Part shown: positions 13,809 through 21,227 of the stretch, piece after piece
How positions within the stretch are numbered: the first letter of the stretch is position 1
Layout of the letters: every line of letters starts with the position of its first letter
Assembly (NCBI GenBank): GCA_964412405.1
Contig: CAYPOB010000008.1
Span: 1-23,241, forward strand
Reading direction: 5' to 3'
Source of the DNA: JAJOKI01 sp964412405
Lineage (GTDB): Archaea > Halobacteriota > UBA148 > JAJOKI01
Length of the DNA stretch: 23,241 bases
Position numbers and translations under genes: made by a program
The notes under the pieces: model-generated
Told to the model about the DNA's origin: nothing
Database searches by the model: none
What the model saw: the letters and a program-made list of their open reading frames with translations, nothing else

Positions 13809-15045
13809 AAGTAGATCTCTCACTGATTTCTCCAGCTAAACTGGTTTGCATTAGCTGTCTGACCTCTCCTTGATCATCCGTCTTGTCCAGTACCCACATC
13901 AGTTTGACGAGTGCGACTTCGGATAGCATGTCCTCTCCTTCGATGACCCCCGCATTGAGCAGGTCCCTGCCCGTATCGTACACGCGATCGCAAACCCTGC
14001 CGCTGAGGCATTGGGTGGTCATTATCACATGCATGCCGTTATCGACCGCCCTTCTTATCGACGGAATCCACTCAGTGGATACATGCCCCAGTCCAGTGCC
14101 CTCGATTACCAGACCTTTATATCTCGCATCTGTATAATGGTCAATTACCATCGGACTTGCACCGGGGAAGAATTTGACCAGTGCACATTTTGTCTCCAGC
14201 CCCTCCTCTAAAACCAGCTCCTGCACGTTTCTCTTTTGATAATCTCCAAAGGGATATATTGTTTTACCCTTATAATCCACCAGTCCAATTGGTTTGGCAT
14301 TGATCGACTGGAACGCGTCCCTTTTTGAGGTGTGCATCTTCCGTACTCGCGTCCCTCTGTGTATCAGGCACTGGTCGTCAGAAGAGGTCGCATGCATCAC
14401 CACCGTAACCTCGGCAATGTCACTCGTCGCCACCTTGGCGGCGCAAGCCACATTCACCACGTTATCACTACTTGGCCTGTCCGCGCTCCGTTGTGAACCC
14501 ACGAGCACAATTGGTACTGGCGTCTTTAGCATAAACGACAGCGCAGCAGCTGTAGTGTTAATGGTATCCGTCCCGTGAGTTATCATCACGCCATCTATGC
14601 CCTTCTTGATATCATCGGCGACCGCTCTCGCCAACTCCTGCCAGTATTCAGCTCTCATATTCTCGCTTAAAATGCTATAGATGACTCTGCCATCGAAGTT
14701 CGCAATCTCTGCCAGTTCGGGTATGGCACCGAGTATATCCTCGACGCTAAACTGACTGGTCACTGCTCCTGTTCGATAATCCACTTTGCTCGCTATCGTA
14801 CCACCGGTGAACAGGATTGAAACTTTTGGCAGCGCTCGGTTGCCTAATGGTGCAGGTGCTTTTTTTCTTCGTGCGATTTTTGTCCCCTTTTTCAGAACCG
14901 TGATTTTGGTGCTGGCATCCTTTTTTATCCCAACGTTATAGCCGTTATCGAGTTTAAGGACGATATATTCGCCAGTGGAGGGCATCACGAGTCCAGTATA
15001 AGTGATGTTGTCTTTTTTAATTTGAACACGGTCGCCTGCCTTCAT
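13801..15045 (-). CDS. gatD: Archaeal Glu-tRNA(Gln) amidotransferase subunit D (asparaginase-like)
   Basis: Supplies ammonia to GatE by hydrolysing asparagine or glutamine. The 414-aa protein has the archaeal GatD layout: a small N-terminal beta domain (residues 1-65, MKAGDRVQIKKDNITYTGLVMP), then an L-asparaginase I-type domain. The two catalytic threonine motifs are intact: ILFTGGTIASKVDY and MITHGTDTINTTAAALSF. The downstream VGSQRSADRPSSDNVVN and IEGTGLGHVSTEW segments are characteristic of the family. The downstream neighbour gatE overlaps it by 8 bp, consistent with a coupled heterodimer. Upstream, argH ends 27 bp away on the same strand. Confidence 0.95.
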   Translation of the reverse strand: MKAGDRVQIKKDNITYTGLVMPSTGEYIVLKLDNGYNVGIKKDASTKITVLKKGTKIARRKKAPAPLGNRALPKVSILFTGGTIASKVDYRTGAVTSQFSVEDILGAIPELAEIANFDGRVIYSILSENMRAEYWQELARAVADDIKKGIDGVMITHGTDTINTTAAALSFMLKTPVPIVLVGSQRSADRPSSDNVVNVACAAKVATSDIAEVTVVMHATSSDDQCLIHRGTRVRKMHTSKRDAFQSINAKPIGLVDYKGKTIYPFGDYQKRNVQELVLEEGLETKCALVKFFPGASPMVIDHYTDARYKGLVIEGTGLGHVSTEWIPSIRRAVDNGMHVIMTTQCLSGRVCDRVYDTGRDLLNAGVIEGEDMLSEVALVKLMWVLDKTDDQGEVRQLMQTSLAGEISERSTYG

Positions 15046-15072
15046 TTATGTACACTCCATTTGCCAGCGGCT

Positions 15073-16506
15073 TTATGGCACGTAAATGCCGTTTTCAGCT
15101 TTCTGTTTCAGATTTTTTATATTATCTGTTATGTTCCCCTTTCTAATTTTAATCATTCTAACGGTCTCTTCTGGCGCGGGCCCCCCTCTAATCTTGCGTG
15201 TTTTTACATTGGACATCACATTGAGTGCGACATCGACCGATTTTTGTGAAAGCCCCAACTCGCTCAGTCGTTTTCCGATCACCTTTTCGGATATGGCATC
15301 GATGTGCTTCAGCGTGCGCCCTCCGCCCCTGGTCAATATCCCGACGATCTGGTGCGCTGTTCTGAACGATACTCCCGTCTCCCTGACGATGGTATCTGCC
15401 AGTTCTGTTGCTGTGGTGAATCCCATCTCGGCTTTGCCCCTCATCACATCGGCCTTTACCTGCATCGTATCGACCACGTCAGCCGCCATCCTCAATGATG
15501 CTCTGGTTATCGCAATCGTCCTCAATAAATGGGGCGTGACTTCCTGCAGGTCTCTGTTATAGCTGTATGGCAGCGCTTTGCAGATGGTGAGCACCGACAT
15601 CAATGCACCGTAAACGGAGCCTGTTTTTGCCCTGATTAATTCCAGCACATCGGGGTTCTTTTTCTGCGGCATAATGGAACTGGTGGATGCATAACGGTCG
15701 TCCAGTTCGATAAAGTCAAACTCTGGCGTGCTCCATAGTATCAACTCCTCTGCGATACGGCTCAAATTCGTCATTATGTTCGAAAACGCTGACATGCACT
15801 CTATGGCGAAATCCCTCGTGCTTACGGCATCCATCGAGTTTTCTACAAGGTCGTCAAATCCAAGTAATTGTGCCGTCCTTTCTCTGTTAATTGAAAAACC
15901 AGTTGAAGCGAACGCTGCTGCGCCGAGCGGGCAGAGATTAACCCGTGCATATGCATCGCAGAGCCTGTCAAAATCGCGCTCAAGCGCATCCACATATGCA
16001 ATCAGATGGTGGGCAAAGGTGGTGGGCTGGGCATGCTGAAGGTGGGTGAATCCTGGCATTATCGTCTCGGTGTGTCCCTCTGCCAACCTGATTAACACCT
16101 GCCTCAACTCAATTAACTCATGCATCAGCCCAAACAACTCGCCTCTGAGTGCGATTCTAATGCATGTGGCAACTTCGTCGTTACGCGACTTGGCGGTGTG
16201 CATCCTTCCGCCCACCTTTTCGCCGACAGATTCTATGAGCTTGGATTCGAGTGCCATGTGAACGTCTTCATACGCCAAATTCAACACTGCCATGCCCTCC
16301 TTTTTTATGCTGTCCAGCACCCCCAGTATGGTGGAACAGTCATCTTCGGAGATGACATCCTGCTCAGATAGCATCACGACATGTGCCCTGTTGACCAGGA
16401 TCACGGACTCGAAAATCCATTCATCTACCTCTAGAGAAGACGTAAACTTCGTCGTTCCCTCTTCTACATCAGATGATAAGCGCCCCCCTCGTAAAATATC
16501 TCTCAT
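15073..16506 (-). CDS. argH: Argininosuccinate lyase
   Basis: Final step of arginine synthesis: splits argininosuccinate into arginine and fumarate. The 477-aa protein has the fumarase/aspartase superfamily helical bundle. The flexible signature loop SSIMPQKKNPDVLELIRAK carries the catalytic serine; the substrate-binding TAKSRNDEVATCIRIALR and TFTH-like GFTHLQHAQPTTFAHHL (with the catalytic histidine) are intact. The Nt segment LRGGRLS is typical. I start at the ATG at 16506, since GTGAG precedes it at the usual distance; an in-frame GTG three codons upstream is the alternative. A minus-strand TATA-like CATAAATA lies near 16548-16555. It is the first gene of the probable argH-gatD-gatE-DUF5350 transcript, pairing amino acid synthesis with tRNA charging. 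Confidence 0.95.
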   Translation of the reverse strand: MRDILRGGRLSSDVEEGTTKFTSSLEVDEWIFESVILVNRAHVVMLSEQDVISEDDCSTILGVLDSIKKEGMAVLNLAYEDVHMALESKLIESVGEKVGGRMHTAKSRNDEVATCIRIALRGELFGLMHELIELRQVLIRLAEGHTETIMPGFTHLQHAQPTTFAHHLIAYVDALERDFDRLCDAYARVNLCPLGAAAFASTGFSINRERTAQLLGFDDLVENSMDAVSTRDFAIECMSAFSNIMTNLSRIAEELILWSTPEFDFIELDDRYASTSSIMPQKKNPDVLELIRAKTGSVYGALMSVLTICKALPYSYNRDLQEVTPHLLRTIAITRASLRMAADVVDTMQVKADVMRGKAEMGFTTATELADTIVRETGVSFRTAHQIVGILTRGGGRTLKHIDAISEKVIGKRLSELGLSQKSVDVALNVMSNVKTRKIRGGPAPEETVRMIKIRKGNITDNIKNLKQKAENGIYVP

Positions 16507-16593
16507 AATACTCACAATTCTTACTCTGTCCTTATTTGGATTTAACTGTATTTATGGAAAAAGTTTTGTATCGCATCTCACAAGTATGATAAT

Positions 16594-17260
16594 ATGGCCA
16601 AGTCAAAGGTCGCAGTGATTCACACACAGGACTCCCTGAAGGGCACGAAAAAAGCACTGGCAAGCCATATGCGCATCCCAATATTTTAAAAAGGATGAGC
16701 AGATAACTCGTCAAGCCGAACTACGTCACGAACGACCTCCCCTCTACGGGCGTGACCACCGATCCATACGTCGTCTTGGGCGTCGTCGAGTATCTTCAAC
16801 ATGCACCAGATCGAAGATCTGGTGGAGTTGCAGTCAAAGGCACTCCGTAGGAGTGCCTTCTTTAGGCCATTCTCTTGAGTATGGCCGTTTAGAAGATGGT
16901 CAAAGACCATCTTCGCCCATAGGGACTGCAACATAGCGGATTCGAGGATATCTCCATTGGAAAATAGTCGATTTGAATCGTTTATTTATGCCGAGATTGG
17001 GGGTTATCGATGGCATAATCGGGTGTCAGACTCATGAAACTGGATGCGACCCAGTACGCTCGGATGTCATAGTAGATGGTGCCGATATAGTATCAACTGA
17101 TGCTGTTGGCGCCTTTTTAATGAGAATATCCCCGCGCGAGGTCATACATTTGGTATTAGCCGCCAGAGAGGAACTGGGGACAAATGACCTTAAACGGATT
17201 CAGATTATGGGAGATGATATTGTAAAACTACAAAAGCAGTATACTCGCACAGATTTGTAG
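16594..17260 (+). pseudogene. Decayed DUF362 family gene with palindromic element inside
   Basis: Three separate fragments of a DUF362 protein (usually about 300 aa or more, with unknown, probably iron-sulphur-related role) lie in order on the plus strand. The N-terminus (from 16594: MAKSKVAVIHTQDSLKGTKK) ends in a TAA at 16687-16689, next to an A-run that looks like a one-base frameshift site. The second fragment (about 16694-16797) reads DEQI then LVKPNYVTNDLPSTG and TTDPYVVLGVVEYLQ, the family's KPN motif region, and needs another frameshift. The C-terminus (16988-17260) reads PRLGVIDGIIG, then VDGADIVSTDAVGAFLM and LGTNDLKRI. Between the last two sits the palindromic element, and well over 100 residues of middle sequence, including any cysteine cluster, are missing. 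It diverges from argH and converges with the nitroreductase gene. Confidence 0.7.
16801..16934 (+). repeat. Composite palindromic element, copy 2 (expanded, nested hairpins)
   Basis: In plus orientation: hairpin CACCAGATC with loop GAA (16804-16824); outer arm GTTGCAGTC (16827-16835) pairing with GACTGCAAC (16924-16932); and, inside that outer stem, three further hairpins: AAGGCACTCC with loop GTA (16837-16859), GGCCAT..CTC/GAG..ATGGCC (16865-16886), and GAAGATGGTC with loop AAA (16892-16914). The CACCAGAT hairpin, the following GGAGTTGCAGTC and the right end AGGGACTGCAACAT match copy 1, where the outer stem encloses only a five-base segment. So copy 2 is copy 1 with about 80 bp of extra hairpins in the loop. 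Confidence 0.8.
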
Positions 17261-17273
17261 ATTCGACAAGATA

Positions 17274-18002
17274 TCACTCGACATATCCAACCGGCATGAC
17301 ACCTGCTGGTCGATGTCCGTCTGGGAGATGTAGTATTTCCGCGACTTCATCCTCCATGATTCCGCCGATCATCACGGTTCCCAATCCCAATGCCCCTGCC
17401 TGCAAATATATGTTCTGTCCCACGTGACCGGCCTCCATATGGGCAAGTCTAACCCCTCTCTCTGCATCTACGTCCTTTATCCTTCCATATTCTGCAGCTA
17501 TGACTATCGAAATCGGTGCGTCCGCTATGAACATCTGCCCTAAACACGCTATTGCCAGTGGCTCGCGAAGGTCCCCCTCTACGAGATGTCTCATGGAATG
17601 CTCATATAAGTCATAATGATATACTCCTGCATCGAGCTCTTCGGTCTTTCCAACCACGGCATAAACGTCCAATGGATACTGTGCGGCAGCGCTGGGTGCG
17701 GCCCTCAATCCCCTCCCCGGATCGGTGATTCCCTGTGCAGCCCAGAGAATCTGTGAGAGCTGTTCCTTCGCCAAAGCGATGTCTTTGAAACTTCTTTCAG
17801 ACCTCCTTCCCCCTATCGCCTCTTCCAGCGACACCACTCCATCTAATATTGGAGTTGGCAGCTCTGCGTTTAGTACTATTTCTTCTCTCTCGATACAACC
17901 AGCGGCCGATATACCAACAAGACCCAGCCCCACTCCAGTAGCGGCGCGGATAAAATTCCTTCGCGAGATACCGTCTTCAATAATTTGATCCATTTTGTCC
18001 AT
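17274..18002 (-). CDS. Tat-exported SagB-type nitroreductase / dehydrogenase
   Basis: FMN-dependent oxidoreductase of the nitroreductase superfamily, SagB/ThcOx branch, 242 aa. Known SagB members oxidise peptide thiazolines/oxazolines, but many archaeal homologues have no assigned substrate and no peptide precursor gene is visible here. The N-terminus is a twin-arginine signal (SRRNFIRAATGVGLGLVG, Arg14-Arg15) followed by ISAAGC, in which Cys36 could be lipidated, so the enzyme should be folded in the cytoplasm, exported and anchored outside. The catalytic domain begins at RRSERSFKD (FMN-phosphate-binding arginines) and contains LSQILWAAQGIT, RAAPSAAAQYPLDVYAV and the C-terminal LGLGTVMIGG. 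Its TATA box would give a leaderless mRNA. It is divergent from thiL, with 42 bp between start codons. Confidence 0.85.
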   Translation of the reverse strand: MDKMDQIIEDGISRRNFIRAATGVGLGLVGISAAGCIEREEIVLNAELPTPILDGVVSLEEAIGGRRSERSFKDIALAKEQLSQILWAAQGITDPGRGLRAAPSAAAQYPLDVYAVVGKTEELDAGVYHYDLYEHSMRHLVEGDLREPLAIACLGQMFIADAPISIVIAAEYGRIKDVDAERGVRLAHMEAGHVGQNIYLQAGALGLGTVMIGGIMEDEVAEILHLPDGHRPAGVMPVGYVE

Positions 18003-18044
18003 ATGAATATTATATATCTTATGAATTATATAAACACTTCTGCG
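18003..18044. promoter_or_regulatory. Compact divergent promoter of the SagB-type gene and thiL
   Basis: Two TATA boxes fit in 42 bp. The plus-strand TTATATAT at 18010-18017 is centred about 31 bp before the thiL ATG. The minus-strand TTTATATAATTC at 18023-18034 is centred about 27 bp before the nitroreductase ATG. With the usual 25-27 bp from box to start site, both mRNAs would begin at or within a few bases of their start codons. Confidence 0.5.
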
Positions 18045-18992
18045 ATGAAAGTGCGTGACTTGGGGGAAAGGGGCATTATAGCTAGGATTTCAAAATTGCT
18101 GCCCCATAATGTAGTTCTCGGCGCCGGAGAGGATGACTGCGCAGTTTTGGATTGGAATGAGGACGAGTACCTTCTCATAACCACCGACATGCTTCATCAG
18201 AGAACTGATTTTCCAGATGAGATGACTCCCTGGCAGATGGGTTGGATGTCGATTGCTGTGAGCCTGAGTGATATCGCTGCGATGGGCGGCAAGCCGTTTG
18301 CCCTCGTCAGTGCTATGGGAGTTTCCAAGGATACCGATGTGGAATTCATCGATGGCATGGTGGATGGAATGAATGCGTGCGCAGAAAAGTTTGGCGTTTC
18401 CATCGTTGGAGGGGACACGGATGAGCATGACGAACTCACGGTCGTCTGTACGGCACTAGGACGCGTTAAAAAAGACGACTTGTTGGGGCGCAGTGGTGCA
18501 AACGTTGGCGATCTGGTCTGCGTAACTGGGAAGCTTGGCACCACGGAAGCGGGCCTTCAAGCGCTCAGTAGGGAGAGTTTACAAGACATTAAAAAGAGGT
18601 TGACGAAAAAATTGTTCGAGCCACAGCCAAGGGTCAACGAAGCGCTTGCCCTGGCGAAATCTGGCGCAGTTACGTCCATGATGGACATCAGCGATGGCCT
18701 TGCGCTTTCACTGTACGACCTGGGCAAAGCGAGTGATATCGGCTTTCTGATTTACGGAGATGAACTGCCAGTCCTGGATGAGGCAAAAGTCATTTCTTCG
18801 GGCTTGAATTTGCCTTTATATGGCGCAGGCGACTTTGAGCTTCTATTCACCATTAAACCCAACGCTCTGGAGATGGCAAGAAATGCATGTCGATTTACCG
18901 TGATAGGTGAAGTCACATCTAATGATATTTTGGTCAAAAAAGATGGCGTGGCTGAAAAGGTTGAGGCAAAGGGCTACGAACATCTCAGATGA
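18045..18992 (+). CDS. thiL: Thiamine-monophosphate kinase
   Basis: ATP-dependent phosphorylation of thiamine monophosphate to the cofactor thiamine diphosphate, which the acetohydroxyacid synthase in this same window needs. The 315-aa protein has the PurM/ThiL two-domain fold: acidic GAGEDDCAVLDW, the metal/substrate TTDMLHQRTDFP, MGWMSIAVSLSDIAAMGGKP, GGDTDEHDE and C-terminal MMDISDGLALSLYDLG followed by GAGDFELLF. All are conserved ThiL landmarks. I start at the ATG at 18045 (MKVRDLGERG), which aligns with the family, instead of an in-frame ATG at 17985 that lies inside the nitroreductase gene. There is no ribosome-binding site, in keeping with a leaderless message. The radical SAM gene follows after 4 bp. 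Confidence 0.93.
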   Translation: MKVRDLGERGIIARISKLLPHNVVLGAGEDDCAVLDWNEDEYLLITTDMLHQRTDFPDEMTPWQMGWMSIAVSLSDIAAMGGKPFALVSAMGVSKDTDVEFIDGMVDGMNACAEKFGVSIVGGDTDEHDELTVVCTALGRVKKDDLLGRSGANVGDLVCVTGKLGTTEAGLQALSRESLQDIKKRLTKKLFEPQPRVNEALALAKSGAVTSMMDISDGLALSLYDLGKASDIGFLIYGDELPVLDEAKVISSGLNLPLYGAGDFELLFTIKPNALEMARNACRFTVIGEVTSNDILVKKDGVAEKVEAKGYEHLR

Positions 18993-18996
18993 TAAT

Positions 18997-20007
18997 ATGA
19001 AAAAAGAGGCGATGTTCTGGAACTCTCTGACAGATAACAAGGTGCAGTGCAAGCTATGCGCCCATCAGTGCACGATCCTATCACAAAAAAGAGGAATCTG
19101 CCGCGTCAGGGAGAATCGGGACGGCAAACTTTACACGCTGATATACAACACCGTATCTTCGATTAACGCTGATCCAATCGAGAAAAAGCCGCTGTTCCAT
19201 TTTTATCCTGGGTCGATGGCTCTCTCGCTTGGCACCATTGGCTGCAACTTCAGGTGCAGGCACTGCCAGAATTACGCTATTGCTACTGCGAATGTGGGAG
19301 AGACATCCACTCAAGAAATCACGCCTGAGAAATCGGTCGAACTGGCGAAGCAATATGGCTGCCAGGGCATCTCCTGGACGTACAACGAGCCAACCATCTG
19401 GTTTGAGTACACATATGATTCCGCGAAACTGGCGAAGAAAGCTGGCTTGTACACGGTTTACGTAACCAATGGTTTCATGACTGAGGCTGCACTGAACCTG
19501 ATTGCGCCGTATCTGGATGCGGCAAATATCGACGTCAAGGCGTTCGATAACGAGTTTTACGAGCAGGTCTGTGGTGCGAAACTCGAGCCAGTGCTGAGAA
19601 CATGTGAGCGGATGAAGGAGAAGAACATTCACCTGGAGGTGACATATCTGATAATTCCAGGATATAATGATGGCCCGGAAGAGATAAGACGATTCTCAGA
19701 ATGGGTCGTCGGCATTGGAGCAGACACCCCTGTGCATTTTTCGCGTTTCCACCCACATTGTCAGATGACTGACGTCATTCATACTCCCGCGGAAACGCTG
19801 GAGGGGGCGTATCGAATCGCAAAAGAATGCGATATCGACTACGTATACATCGGCAACGTGTATGGTCATAGATATGAGAGCACGTACTGTCTCAAATGCG
19901 ATGAACTCCTCATCGAGCGACGTGGGCACAGGGTGATTGGCCATCTTGGCGCAGACAATAAGTGCCCCAGATGTGAATTTAGGGCGAATGTGGTTGGCGC
20001 AACATAA
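18997..20007 (+). CDS. amrS: AmmeMemoRadiSam system radical SAM protein
   Basis: Radical S-adenosylmethionine enzyme of the AmmeMemoRadiSam group (pyruvate-formate-lyase-activating-enzyme-like); the substrate is not established and the AMMECR1 and Memo partners are not in the window. The 336-aa protein begins at KKEAMFWNSL with an N-terminal four-cysteine region (VQCKLCAHQCTILSQKRGIC). The [4Fe-4S] radical SAM motif is CNFRCRHCQNY (CxxxCxxC). After the barrel (TYNEPTIWFEYTYDSAKLAK, LEVTYLIIPGYND, HFSRFHPHCQM) there is a C-terminal zinc-ribbon-like tail with CLKCDEL and CPRCEFRANVVG. The ATG at 18997 was chosen because the ATG farther upstream (18907) lies well inside thiL. It is coupled to thiL with a 4-bp spacer and converges with top6A across a 119-bp spacer in which I see no gene. 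Confidence 0.92.
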   Translation: MKKEAMFWNSLTDNKVQCKLCAHQCTILSQKRGICRVRENRDGKLYTLIYNTVSSINADPIEKKPLFHFYPGSMALSLGTIGCNFRCRHCQNYAIATANVGETSTQEITPEKSVELAKQYGCQGISWTYNEPTIWFEYTYDSAKLAKKAGLYTVYVTNGFMTEAALNLIAPYLDAANIDVKAFDNEFYEQVCGAKLEPVLRTCERMKEKNIHLEVTYLIIPGYNDGPEEIRRFSEWVVGIGADTPVHFSRFHPHCQMTDVIHTPAETLEGAYRIAKECDIDYVYIGNVYGHRYESTYCLKCDELLIERRGHRVIGHLGADNKCPRCEFRANVVGAT

Positions 20008-20126
20008 AACAATACACGTTGGACGTTTTGATATTGTCATTTATGCTTAAGTTATAACAGCACCCGTTAATGGAGGATAGGCTCACGAATGGTATCGCAT
20101 ATGTGTCTACCGAAGAGCTGACGGCC

Positions 20127-21227
20127 TTAGATTACACCCATCTCGGTCAGGCGTTCCGGCAGATATGTGTCCGTCACATAGTCAAGCCCATACTTCGCTA
20201 GCGACTGTTGTTCGCTCTTCTTGTTCAATTCCAGCTGCAGGTTGATCTCAGTCTTCCAGAATTCCGTCTCAAATCTGGGGTCTGATAATTCCGAGTTCAG
20301 CGCCCTTATGTCCTGATCCGACAGCTTATCGGTCGGCAGTTCGTAGTGGACTATATCGGATGGGCGAATGCCGATGAACTGCGCTGCAGGGGTCGCCATG
20401 TACTCTGACATATGGGCGCTTTTGATGGACCCATACGCTACCGATGCGAAAATGCGGTATGACCACGGATCTCCATCGGTAAACACCACCACTGGTATCT
20501 TCAGCTCTTCGTTCAGCCGTTTGAGAAGGCGTCTTGTGCTTCTGGCAGGCTGCCCTTTGAGATGCACGAGAATCGTATCAAATTTTTCATCAAAACCGTT
20601 CTCGATCAACCTGTCCCGCATACCGCCAGTTTCTATTGCTATAATCATCTTGGCGTCGTGTTCGAGGAACTCGAGCTTGTCCACGTTATTTGGAATCTGG
20701 TAGCCAGCTTCTCCTACATCATCCTGACAGTGGAACGTCTTTGTACCGCGTCTAGTCTGCTCTTTTATCTTGATTGGACCAGTGATTGAAGCTCCATCCT
20801 CTTCCGGCCTGATATGGAAGTTTTCACGCTGTAGTTCACTTATGATTTCAATATCCTCTATCAACCGGTCGCTTTCTTGTTGTTCCCTGAATTTTGCCAG
20901 ACTCCAATTTTCAGATATGTAATACAATTCTCTCAGGGTGGATGACCTTGCCTGAGCCAGTTGCATATTTAAAAACTCAATCAAGTATGATGTCTTTAGT
21001 AACTGATATGCGCCCCTGACGGTTTTCGCACTCCTGATACTCTCCCGGTCGCCATAGACCCACACCTCTGACTCCTCATTGTATTCTATGTTGGTTTTGG
21101 TTCTAGTAGGTAGATTGAGATACGGAATCTGCTCGCTCACTAATTGATCATAAAATCTTCCTATGATATTGAGCATTTTCGTCTTCGTCAGTTCGTCCTT
21201 TTCCGTAGTTTTCGCTTCTGCACTCAT
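20127..21227 (-). CDS. top6A: DNA topoisomerase VI subunit A
   Basis: Spo11-related DNA-cleaving subunit of the archaeal type IIB topoisomerase, which relaxes and decatenates DNA during replication. The 366-aa protein is full length. The winged-helix (CAP) domain carries the catalytic tyrosine, Tyr103 in STLRELYYISENW, and the Toprim domain carries the metal-binding Glu199 (MIIAIETGGM) and Asp251/Asp253 (VFTDGDPW). The C-terminal KYGLDYVTDTYLPERL motif is also typical. The ATG overlaps the top6B stop as ATGA, with a clear GAGGTGG ribosome-binding site, so it is translated with subunit B, its partner in the A2B2 complex. Confidence 0.96.
   Translation of the reverse strand: MSAEAKTTEKDELTKTKMLNIIGRFYDQLVSEQIPYLNLPTRTKTNIEYNEESEVWVYGDRESIRSAKTVRGAYQLLKTSYLIEFLNMQLAQARSSTLRELYYISENWSLAKFREQQESDRLIEDIEIISELQRENFHIRPEEDGASITGPIKIKEQTRRGTKTFHCQDDVGEAGYQIPNNVDKLEFLEHDAKMIIAIETGGMRDRLIENGFDEKFDTILVHLKGQPARSTRRLLKRLNEELKIPVVVFTDGDPWSYRIFASVAYGSIKSAHMSEYMATPAAQFIGIRPSDIVHYELPTDKLSDQDIRALNSELSDPRFETEFWKTEINLQLELNKKSEQQSLAKYGLDYVTDTYLPERLTEMGVI

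Noticed and set aside
16686..16934. Minus-strand open frame of 82 codons across the palindromic element
   Set aside because: It is the complement of the DUF362 KPN region and of hairpins; the plus strand carries recognisable protein fragments and this frame carries none.
17985..18044. N-terminal extension of thiL starting at 17985
   Set aside because: The extra 20 residues (MIHFVHMNIIYL...) overlap the nitroreductase start and the shared promoter, and ThiL proteins begin near KVRDLGERG.
20070..20201. A 43-codon plus-strand open frame (MEDRLTNGIAYVSTEEL...) beginning in the amrS-top6A spacer
   Set aside because: It runs antisense into the end of top6A, has no convincing TATA box at the right distance, and resembles no family I know; its second half is simply the shadow of top6A.
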